Origin: Bacilli bacterium
GTDB taxonomy: Bacteria; Bacillota_I; Bacilli_A; RFN20; CAG-826
Direction of reading: 5' to 3'
Length of the DNA: 35,631 nucleotides
Assembly: GCA_017442875.1 (NCBI GenBank)
Contig: JAFSPN010000037.1
Coordinates: 1 to 35,631, forward strand
Shown here: positions 29,478 to 35,036 of the stretch, piece after piece
Numbering within the stretch: the first letter of the stretch is position 1
Layout of the letters: each line of letters begins with the position of its first letter
Translations under genes and position numbers: made by a program
Notes under the pieces: model-generated
Database searches by the model: none
Seen by the model: only the letters and a program-made list of their open reading frames with translations
Told to the model about the DNA's origin: nothing

Positions 29478-31688
29478 TTACTTTTTGAATTTCTTTGGAC
29501 CTTTGAAGGATTTGTCTGGACGGTGTAAGTGTTCAGGACGAGCGCTTCTTTCTTTTGATTCATCAAAGCCTTCTGGTTTTTCAGTGAATTCTTTATGGGA
29601 TACTTTGACTTTACCCTTTTCATCAATTTCGATGACTCTGACTTTAATGATGTCACCGAGTTTCACGACGTCTTGAGCTCTATCGATGTAACCATAACCT
29701 AATTGGCTGACATGGCATAAGCCATCAACATTACCAAATAAGTGGACGAACGCACCATAATCTTCAACGCGGTTAACTTCGCCTTCAAAGACTTCACCAA
29801 CTTTAGCTTCGCGAACAATATCTAAGATCATTTGTTTAGCTTTATTGATGGTATCTCTATTCATATGGTAGATGGTAACTTGACCATTATCTTCGATATC
29901 GATCTTCACATCATCACATTGAGCGATTATTTCGTTAATGACTTTACCACCTGTACCGATAACTTCTCTGATTCTATCTGGATCGATGAAGAAGGTATCC
30001 ATCTTAGGAGCGTATTTGCCAACGTCTGGTCTTGGTTCCGCAATGGCTTTAGCCATCACTTCACGGATTTGCGCTCTTGCACCATGGGCTTGAGCTAAAG
30101 CTTCTTTTAAGACTTCACGGGTAACACCTTTAATCTTGATATCCATTTGTAAAGCGGTAATACCTTTTTCTGTACCAGCCACTTTGAAGTCCATATCACC
30201 AAAGTGGTCTTCTAAACCTTGGATATCGGTAAGAATTGTGTATGGGTGTTTGCCATCTAATGGTCCACTACTAATTAAACCCATAGCAATACCACTAACC
30301 ATGGCTTTGATTGGGACACCAGCAGCCATTAACGACATGCACGATGCACAAATGGAAGCTTGAGAAGAGGAACCGTTAGATTCAACAACTTCTGCTACTG
30401 TTCTAATAGTGTATGGGAATTCTTCTTCGCTTGGAATGACGTAGGAAAGAGCTCTTTCGCCTAAAGCACCGTGACCGATTTCTCTTCTGCCTGGAGAGCC
30501 CATTCTTCCAACTTCACCAACAGAATATGGTGGGAAGTTATAATGGTGCATCCAGTGACGTGTATCTTCTTCGGTTAAGTTATCGATGATTTGAGCATCG
30601 CTCTTAGCGCCTAAAGTTGTGATGGAAATGACTTGAGTTTGACCACGAGTGAACATGGCGGAACCATGAGTTCTTGGTAATAAGTCAACTTGTGCGTCCA
30701 GAGGACGAATTTCATCAACTTTACGACCATCTGGTCTAATCTTTTCATCAGTGATAAGTCTACGCACTTCTTTGGCAACAAGACCTTCTAAGGTTTCATT
30801 AACCATGTGCATGACTTTTTGATGTGTCTTTTCATCTTCGTATTTTCTTGTATCGTAGTCATCTAAGATTTCGTTTTCAATCGCATCAATAGCGTCTTGT
30901 CTTTCGAGTTTATCAAAGATAGAGATGGCTTTCTTTAAGCGAGCTTCCGCTCTATCAGTGACATCTTTTTCGATTTCAGGATCGCATTGATATAATTCAA
31001 TTTCTCTTTTTGGCTTGCCAATTTCTTGAATGATTTCTTTTTGCCAACGGCAAAGTTTTTTGATGGCTTCATGACCAAACATTAAAGCGTCAAGCATATC
31101 TTCTTCGCTCACTTGGTCAGCGCCTGCTTCAACCATGTTAATAGCTTCTTCTGTACCGGCAACCGCTAAATTGATATCGCTTTGTTCCTTTTCGGCCACT
31201 GTTGGGTTAATGATGAATTTACCATCAACTCTACCGACATAGACACCAGCGATTGGGCCATCAAATGGAATGTCAGAAATACCTAATGCTAAGGAAGAAC
31301 CAAGCATCGCGGTCATTTCTGGTGTGCAGTCTTGGTCAACAGACATGACGGTGTTGACGATTTGGACTTCGTTACGGAAGCCTTCGGAGAACATTGGTCT
31401 AATTGGACGGTCAATGAGTCTCGCAGTTAAAGTGGCATGTTCCCCTGCACGGCCTTCTCTTCTTAAGAAGGAACCAGGAATTTTGCCAACTGCGTATTGC
31501 TTTTCTTCATAACCAACAGTTAATGGGAAGAAATCACCTTCTTTAGGTTCGTCTGAGCAACACGCTGTGGAAAGAACGACTGTTTCGTTTAATCTAACTA
31601 AGACGGCACCATCGGCTTGTTTAGCGATTTCACCGGCTTCAACAACGAACTTCTTTCCTTCGAATTCTAATTCGAATACTCTTTTCAT
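29478..31688 (-). CDS. pnp: Polyribonucleotide nucleotidyltransferase (PNPase)
   Basis: 736 aa. PNPase degrades RNA 3'-to-5' with phosphate. First RNase PH-like domain ~10-140 (GKIPGSFLRREGR), a linking helical domain, then the catalytic second RNase PH domain ~310-540 (FTRGQTQVISITTLG, SNGSSSQASICASCMSL, GISA-type segment). A KH domain follows (~555-610, IREVIGTGGKVINEI) and an S1 domain (~620-690, VGEVFEGEVNRVEDYGAFV). A basic tail ends the protein. Everything needed for activity is present. AGAGGT lies eight bases before the ATG. It is a single-gene unit from a strong promoter, not downstream of rpsO as in many bacteria; about 1.1 kb separates the two. Confidence 0.98.
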   Translation of the reverse strand: MKRVFELEFEGKKFVVEAGEIAKQADGAVLVRLNETVVLSTACCSDEPKEGDFFPLTVGYEEKQYAVGKIPGSFLRREGRAGEHATLTARLIDRPIRPMFSEGFRNEVQIVNTVMSVDQDCTPEMTAMLGSSLALGISDIPFDGPIAGVYVGRVDGKFIINPTVAEKEQSDINLAVAGTEEAINMVEAGADQVSEEDMLDALMFGHEAIKKLCRWQKEIIQEIGKPKREIELYQCDPEIEKDVTDRAEARLKKAISIFDKLERQDAIDAIENEILDDYDTRKYEDEKTHQKVMHMVNETLEGLVAKEVRRLITDEKIRPDGRKVDEIRPLDAQVDLLPRTHGSAMFTRGQTQVISITTLGAKSDAQIIDNLTEEDTRHWMHHYNFPPYSVGEVGRMGSPGRREIGHGALGERALSYVIPSEEEFPYTIRTVAEVVESNGSSSQASICASCMSLMAAGVPIKAMVSGIAMGLISSGPLDGKHPYTILTDIQGLEDHFGDMDFKVAGTEKGITALQMDIKIKGVTREVLKEALAQAHGARAQIREVMAKAIAEPRPDVGKYAPKMDTFFIDPDRIREVIGTGGKVINEIIAQCDDVKIDIEDNGQVTIYHMNRDTINKAKQMILDIVREAKVGEVFEGEVNRVEDYGAFVHLFGNVDGLCHVSQLGYGYIDRAQDVVKLGDIIKVRVIEIDEKGKVKVSHKEFTEKPEGFDESKERSARPEHLHRPDKSFKGPKKFKK

Positions 31689-31721
31689 TTTTTTACCTCT
31701 TTTTAAAATTTAACCGTGGTA

Positions 31722-31750
31722 ATTATACAAGAATGGATTAACTTTGTTAA
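31722..31750 (-). promoter_or_regulatory. pnp promoter
   Basis: TTAACA (31750-31745), 17-nt spacer, TATAAT (31727-31722) on the minus strand. Predicted start ~31715. Confidence 0.75.
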
Positions 31751-31771
31751 ACCTTTTATTAACAAAAAAGA

Positions 31772-31790
31772 AAAAAGCTAGTGGCTTTTT
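31772..31790. terminator. Hairpin between the divergent pnp and membrane-protein promoters
   Basis: AAAAAGC-TAGTG-GCTTTTT forms a 7-bp stem with A/T arms, terminator-like in both directions. It overlaps the -35 of the membrane-protein gene. It may insulate pnp from antisense transcription. Confidence 0.35.
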
Positions 31791-31814
31791 ACACAATTCG
31801 CAAAATGTTATGAT
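31786..31814 (+). promoter_or_regulatory. Promoter of the 220-aa membrane protein (leaderless)
   Basis: TTTTTA, 17-nt spacer, TATGAT (31809-31814). Seven bases on gives 31821, the A of the ATG. No Shine-Dalgarno. Confidence 0.55.
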
Positions 31815-31820
31815 AAATAT

Positions 31821-32483
31821 ATGGAAAATAGAAAGAGTTACATCGCTATTATCGTTTTAGATTTATTAGTTTTTGTTTCGATGGTTATCGGTATTTCTTT
31901 TTCTATTTTTGACGTCCGTTTTATGGTGGATCTTCCTAGACTATCATCGCAGCCAATCTTGATGACTTTTACAGGACTAAGCAATGTCTTTATTGGTCTA
32001 GTTTGTTTAGGGTGCGCTATGTATCGAATTATTAAAAAGGAAATAACGCTACCCGCTTATCTATTATTAATTAAAATTATTGCTTTGGCCGATATCACTA
32101 TCACGCTTGTGATAACTGCAACTTATCTTGCTCCATCAATTGGCTCAAGTTGGTGGAGATTATATATCAATAACAATATCTTTAATCACTTCTTGACCCC
32201 ACTCATCGCTATCATTTCTTTTATAGTGTTAGAAAGAAGTGTGAAGTTTAATTGGAGGTTTTGCTATCTCTCTTTAGTACCTCTATTCTTATACGGCATT
32301 TTATATCTAACTAATGTTTATACCCACCTCACTTCAGAAGGTAAAACTGATTTAGCTTATGACATCTATGGCTTTTGTCGATTTGGAACAGGAGTTTTAG
32401 TTCTTTTCTTGATAGGTTTTATGGCCATTTCCTTTGGATTAACACTGCTATATTGGTTCTTGAATAAACAAAAAAGAAGTTGA
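31821..32483 (+). CDS. Pr6Pr-like polytopic membrane protein
   Basis: 220 aa with about six hydrophobic helices (roughly 8-27, 45-65, 75-100, 120-138, 148-165, 190-213). The pattern TFTGLSNVFIGLVCLGCA, then LAP...WWRLYINNNIFNHFLTPLIAIISFIVLE, then WRFCYLSLVPLFLYGILYLTNVY matches the Pr6Pr family (FAR-17a/AIG1-like), whose function in bacteria is unknown. The conserved Asn-x3-His in the fourth helix is present. Leaderless from TATGAT. The last codons and stop form part of a hairpin that serves as a minus-strand terminator for the toxin-like transcript. Confidence 0.65.
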   Translation: MENRKSYIAIIVLDLLVFVSMVIGISFSIFDVRFMVDLPRLSSQPILMTFTGLSNVFIGLVCLGCAMYRIIKKEITLPAYLLLIKIIALADITITLVITATYLAPSIGSSWWRLYINNNIFNHFLTPLIAIISFIVLERSVKFNWRFCYLSLVPLFLYGILYLTNVYTHLTSEGKTDLAYDIYGFCRFGTGVLVLFLIGFMAISFGLTLLYWFLNKQKRS

Positions 32484-32490
32484 TACTTCT
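32470..32490 (-). terminator. Terminator of the toxin-like mRNA
   Basis: AGAAGT-ATCA-ACTTCT then TTTTTG on the minus strand, a 6-bp stem. On the plus strand no T-run follows, so it reads towards the minus direction. It overlaps the stop of the membrane-protein gene. Confidence 0.55.
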
Positions 32491-32498
32491 CTTGAAAG

Positions 32499-32526
32499 TT
32501 TACACCGAGTGGTAATGTGCTATAAT
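32499..32526 (+). promoter_or_regulatory. Promoter of the antisense (antitoxin-like) RNA
   Basis: TTTACA (32499-32504), 16-nt spacer ending TGC, TATAAT (32521-32526). This combines an extended and a perfect -10, making it one of the strongest promoters in the window. Predicted start ~32533. Confidence 0.75.
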
Positions 32527-32532
32527 GTAACC

Positions 32533-32590
32533 GAAGAACGAATCCTCCTATGACACTTTTGGTTACTGAGTCTCGAGGGATTCTTTTTTT
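32533..32590 (+). ncRNA. Candidate antisense RNA (type I antitoxin) over the toxin-like 3' UTR
   Basis: About 58 nt from the promoter above to a T-run TTCTTTTTTT (32581-32590). The terminator stem GAATCCTC (32540-32547) pairs with GAGGGATTC (32575-32583) with one bulged G. The transcript is fully complementary to the 3' UTR of the convergent 27-codon gene and reaches its stop codon. It contains GAACGAATCCTCC, of which CCTCC is complementary to the gene's GGAGG ribosome site. No coding potential was seen. Geometry is that of type I antitoxins with 3'-overlapping RNAs; expression is inferred. Confidence 0.6.
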
Positions 32591-32672
32591 ATGTCAGCTT
32601 TAACAGAAGGCATAGAAAGAGGCAAATCACAATTAGAATCAAAACGTATTTGAAATCCTTGAATTGTTTCAT
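32589..32672 (-). CDS. 27-aa hydrophobic peptide, candidate type I toxin
   Basis: ATG 32672 to TAA 32589, 27 aa, too short for routine gene calling. The N-terminus is basic (MKQFKDFKY). Residues 10-24 are an unbroken hydrophobic stretch of Val, Leu, Ile, Phe and Cys (Cys17, Cys21), and the end is KLT: a single membrane span with Lys on both sides. GGGAGG is nine bases upstream but is sequestered in a 10-bp hairpin. It has its own promoter (TTGTTT-17-TAGAAT) and terminator, giving a ~270-nt message with a ~65-nt leader and a ~120-nt 3' UTR. A convergent short RNA covers the 3' UTR. These are the hallmarks of type I toxins such as those of the Fst and TxpA/BsrG groups, but the sequence does not match the family patterns I know. 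Confidence 0.6.
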   Translation of the reverse strand: MKQFKDFKYVLILIVICLFLCLLLKLT

Positions 32673-32680
32673 CACACATC

Positions 32681-32704
32681 ACCTCCCTTCCGTGAAAGAG
32701 AGGT
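32681..32704 (-). promoter_or_regulatory. Hairpin locking the toxin-like Shine-Dalgarno
   Basis: On the minus strand, ACCTCTCTTT-CACG-GAAGGGAGGT forms a 10-bp stem with two G-U pairs and a 4-nt loop. GGGAGG lies in the 3' arm, so the ribosome site is masked unless the 5' arm is taken elsewhere. Confidence 0.7.
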
Positions 32705-32743
32705 ATTCGTTCCGAGCTTTAACGACTTTTCTTTGTCGCTTAT

Positions 32744-32772
32744 ATTCTATAAAGATTTGCAAAGCAAAACAA
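32744..32772 (-). promoter_or_regulatory. Promoter of the toxin-like gene
   Basis: TTGTTT (32772-32767), 17-nt spacer, TAGAAT (32749-32744) on the minus strand. Predicted start ~32737, within a small 5' hairpin CGAC-8 nt-GTCG. The rpsO terminator just upstream insulates it. Confidence 0.6.
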
Positions 32773-32812
32773 TTAAAATTAGCAATTTATATCAGTTGTA
32801 TTTTTTACAAAC

Positions 32813-32836
32813 AAAAAACCGCCTCTTCAGCGGTTT
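32813..32836 (-). terminator. rpsO terminator
   Basis: AAACCGC-TGAAGAG-GCGGTTT followed by TTT on the minus strand, a 7-bp GC-rich stem 18 bases after the rpsO stop. Confidence 0.9.
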
Positions 32837-32854
32837 CTTTACTAAGTTGATAAC

Positions 32855-33124
32855 TTATTTTCTTAAACCTAATTCAACGATTAATTTAAGATAAGCATCA
32901 CGATCGGTTCTGATTAAGTAGTCTAAGAGACTTCTTCTTTGACCGACGAGAATCATTAAGCCACGTTTGCTAGCAGCATCTTTATGATTCTTCTTTAGGT
33001 GAGCGGTTAAGGCTTTGATTTGTTCGGTTAATAAGGCAACTTGAACTTGGACAGAACCAGTGTCTTTTTCATTTTTACCAAACTTCTTAACGAGCTCGGC
33101 TTTTCTTTCTTTGGATAACGCCAT
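32855..33124 (-). CDS. rpsO: 30S ribosomal protein S15
   Basis: 89 aa, full length, a four-helix 16S rRNA-binding protein needed early in 30S assembly. The signature is clear: NEKDTGSVQVQVALLTEQI, HLKKNHKDAASKRGLMILVGQRRSLLDYL and the C-terminal YLKLIVELGLRK. AGGAGGG precedes ATG 33124. It has its own promoter overlapping the end of ribF and a ~79-nt structured leader, which in many bacteria is where S15 represses its own synthesis. Confidence 0.98.
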   Translation of the reverse strand: MALSKERKAELVKKFGKNEKDTGSVQVQVALLTEQIKALTAHLKKNHKDAASKRGLMILVGQRRSLLDYLIRTDRDAYLKLIVELGLRK

Positions 33125-33203
33125 TGAAATACCCTCCTAATTTGTTCTTAACTTATCTCCGGGAATAACGTTAGGGACTCGTTAATCCTAGGGAAAAGTC
33201 GCA
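33125..33203 (-). promoter_or_regulatory. rpsO leader, possible S15 autoregulatory element
   Basis: The ~79-nt leader contains interleaved short complementary segments. TAGG pairs with CCTA and TAACG pairs with CGTTA, in the order A-B-A'-B', which is a pseudoknot topology. CCTAA can also pair with TTAGG at the ribosome site. This resembles known S15 control but matches no particular published leader that I can verify. Confidence 0.35.
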
Positions 33204-33209
33204 ATGTAT

Positions 33210-33237
33210 ATTTTATATACTTTTTACACTATTGCAA
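33210..33237 (-). promoter_or_regulatory. rpsO promoter
   Basis: TTGCAA (33237-33232), 16-nt spacer, TAAAAT (33215-33210). The -35 overlaps the end of ribF (stop at 33229). Confidence 0.55.
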
Positions 33238-34125
33238 AGTGTTTTTTGTTTTTTCTTCGTCTTTTAGTAGTTGGAGCCTTAGATCTTCAAAGGATGGGAA
33301 TTCAATTACTGGTCTAATATATGAGACAAAGTCTACATATATTTCTCTACCATAGAGCACTTCATTAAAGTCGATGATGTGGACTTCAATAATTGGTTTA
33401 AGAAGTTGATTCAATGTTGGGTGTGTACCCACACAAATCATCGCTTTTCTTTTACGGTTTAAGAAATAGGCATAACCCATATAAACGCCTTCTTTAGGGA
33501 AAACATATGTGTAATTGAGTTCTAGATTAGCGGTTGGGAAATTGATCTTTCGGCCGTTTCCTCTTCCTTCAACAACAAGACCACTGATACGATATGGGCG
33601 GCCTAATAAAGTAGCGGCTTTATCGACTTTTCCTTCTTCCACTAGCTGACGTATCTTCTTAGAAGATATTTTGAGGTTATCAACTTTTTCAAGCTCCACG
33701 ACTTCAACATCAAAGAAACGACTTAAATAATTGACATCGCCTTCGCCACCCCAACCGAATTTATAGTCAGCACCCACAAAGATCTTTCTTGGATTTAATG
33801 GCTTTAAAACGCGTTCGATAAATTCATCCTTTGTGACCATTAAGGTGTCTTTTTCAAAATGCATGATATAGAGGAATTTGACACCCATTTCTTCAAGGAA
33901 ATCGGCTTTATCGTAGGTGGATGTCAAAGAATAGTTTTCTTTTTTACCAAGTAGGACTGCTGGAGCAATATCGAATGTCATCACACCTGTCGGATAGCCT
34001 TCTGCTAATGCTTTTTTAATAAGTTTTTGATGACCTAGATGCAAACCATCATAAAAACCAAGACACAAAACTAGGTCTTTATCATTAGTGGGAACACTAT
34101 TAATATCGAAATCAATAATTCTCAT
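33229..34125 (-). CDS. ribF: Bifunctional riboflavin kinase / FAD synthetase
   Basis: 298 aa. It phosphorylates riboflavin to FMN and adenylates FMN to FAD. The N-terminal nucleotidyltransferase domain has GFYDGLHLGH (23-32) and KISSKKIRQ. The C-terminal kinase domain has GRGNGRKINFPTANL and EVHIIDFNEVLYG. Both activities look intact. The ATG lies 14 bases inside truB, with AGAGGA eight bases upstream, so the two are translated together. The truB-ribF pair is standard in Firmicutes. It supplies FAD for flavoproteins such as the GlpA-like pair in this window. Confidence 0.96.
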   Translation of the reverse strand: MRIIDFDINSVPTNDKDLVLCLGFYDGLHLGHQKLIKKALAEGYPTGVMTFDIAPAVLLGKKENYSLTSTYDKADFLEEMGVKFLYIMHFEKDTLMVTKDEFIERVLKPLNPRKIFVGADYKFGWGGEGDVNYLSRFFDVEVVELEKVDNLKISSKKIRQLVEEGKVDKAATLLGRPYRISGLVVEGRGNGRKINFPTANLELNYTYVFPKEGVYMGYAYFLNRKRKAMICVGTHPTLNQLLKPIIEVHIIDFNEVLYGREIYVDFVSYIRPVIEFPSFEDLRLQLLKDEEKTKNTLQ

Positions 34126-35002
34126 TATCTAGTCCTCTAACACATTCATAATAACCTAATTCGCTATATTTATAAATAGCGATTGCGTGTTTTTTATCAT
34201 CAGTTACACAAAAAGTCTCAAGCCTTTCTGGGAACAATTTGAGCGATAATTTGCCCCCGTGTCGCGCCTTTTTGATTTCAACTTCATCCTTAAGCTCTTT
34301 CATTAACATAAATTGAGACAAGATGTCATACATTGAAATTACACTATTTCCGTTAAGATTTTTTAAAGTGGAAGCGTCTTTGACATCAAGATTTAAAATC
34401 TTCGTTCTTCTTAAAGAAGAGAGGTGTCCAACTGTCCCAAGTTTTTCAGCGATTGTTTCGCCTAAAACTCTGATATATGTACCCTTGCTAACTGTTGTTT
34501 CAAATGTAATGCTTTTATCATCAAAAGATATTAGTTTTAATTCCTTAACTTCAATTGCCCTTTTTGGCAATTCAACTTCTTGATTAAGATGAGCGTATTG
34601 ATATAACTTACGGCCGTTTACATGAACCGCTGATGTAATAGGAACGGTCTGTTCAATTTGACCAATAAGTTCAGAAAAAACATTTCTAATGTTTTGTTCA
34701 TCTAATTCAGGCACATCTTTTGTTTCGATGATTTCATCGGTGTGATCACCACTACTGGTCTTCTCTCCAAGTAAAAGAGTGGCTTCATATGTCTTATATT
34801 GTCCTTCGATAAATGTTAAGGCCTTAGTAGCGTTATTTAAGCCCACAATTAATAAGCCTGTCGCAAATGGATCGAGAGTTCCTGAATGACCGACTTTTTT
34901 AGCATTAAAAATCTTCGCGACAATATTGCAAACGTCTCTAGATGTGTAATTAGATTCCTTATCAATCAATAAAAAACCATCTTTCATCTTTATAAATCCC
35001 AT
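34112..35002 (-). CDS. truB: tRNA pseudouridine(55) synthase
   Basis: 296 aa. TruB makes pseudouridine 55 in the T-loop of tRNAs. The catalytic motif GHSGTLDPFATGLL holds the Asp nucleophile (Asp44). ETVSKGTYIRVLGETIAEKLGTVGHLSSLRR and the C-terminal PUA-like region follow. The canonical motif reads GHTGTLDP, so Ser replaces Thr. ATG 35002 lies six bases from a TATTAT -10 and has no Shine-Dalgarno; the internal Met at codon 6 is also unsupported by a ribosome site, so the first is used. It is divergent from the TtcA-like gene with only 24 bp between the two start codons. Confidence 0.95.
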   Translation of the reverse strand: MGFIKMKDGFLLIDKESNYTSRDVCNIVAKIFNAKKVGHSGTLDPFATGLLIVGLNNATKALTFIEGQYKTYEATLLLGEKTSSGDHTDEIIETKDVPELDEQNIRNVFSELIGQIEQTVPITSAVHVNGRKLYQYAHLNQEVELPKRAIEVKELKLISFDDKSITFETTVSKGTYIRVLGETIAEKLGTVGHLSSLRRTKILNLDVKDASTLKNLNGNSVISMYDILSQFMLMKELKDEVEIKKARHGGKLSLKLFPERLETFCVTDDKKHAIAIYKYSELGYYECVRGLDNENY

Positions 35003-35036
35003 AGAAAATAATATTATTATTTCGTTATGAAAGCAA
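35003..35036. promoter_or_regulatory. Overlapping divergent promoters of truB and the TtcA-like gene
   Basis: truB (minus): TTGCTT (35036-35031), 17-nt spacer, TATTAT (35013-35008), start ~35001. TtcA-like (plus): TATTAT (35015-35020), start ~35027, weak -35 inside truB. Both genes start at or within a base or two of the predicted transcript end, and each promoter's -35 region lies in the other gene. Confidence 0.55.

Noticed and set aside
32528-32583. H-type pseudoknot in the plus-strand antisense RNA (TAACC with GGTTA, GAATCC with GGATTC)
   Set aside because: The predicted start at ~32533 leaves most of TAACC outside the transcript, so the first stem would not form in that RNA.
32562-32679. 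Alternative 38-codon minus-strand frame starting at an ATG two bases after GGAGG
   Set aside because: The spacing to the ribosome site is too short and the product is polar without motif, whereas the second ATG has ideal spacing and gives a clean membrane peptide.
32592-32894. Short plus-strand ORFs after the antisense RNA and across the rpsO terminator (20, 66 and 76 codons)
   Set aside because: They lack ribosome sites, cross terminators and promoters of the opposite strand, and the peptides show no family features. The minus-strand peptide and its control elements explain the region better.
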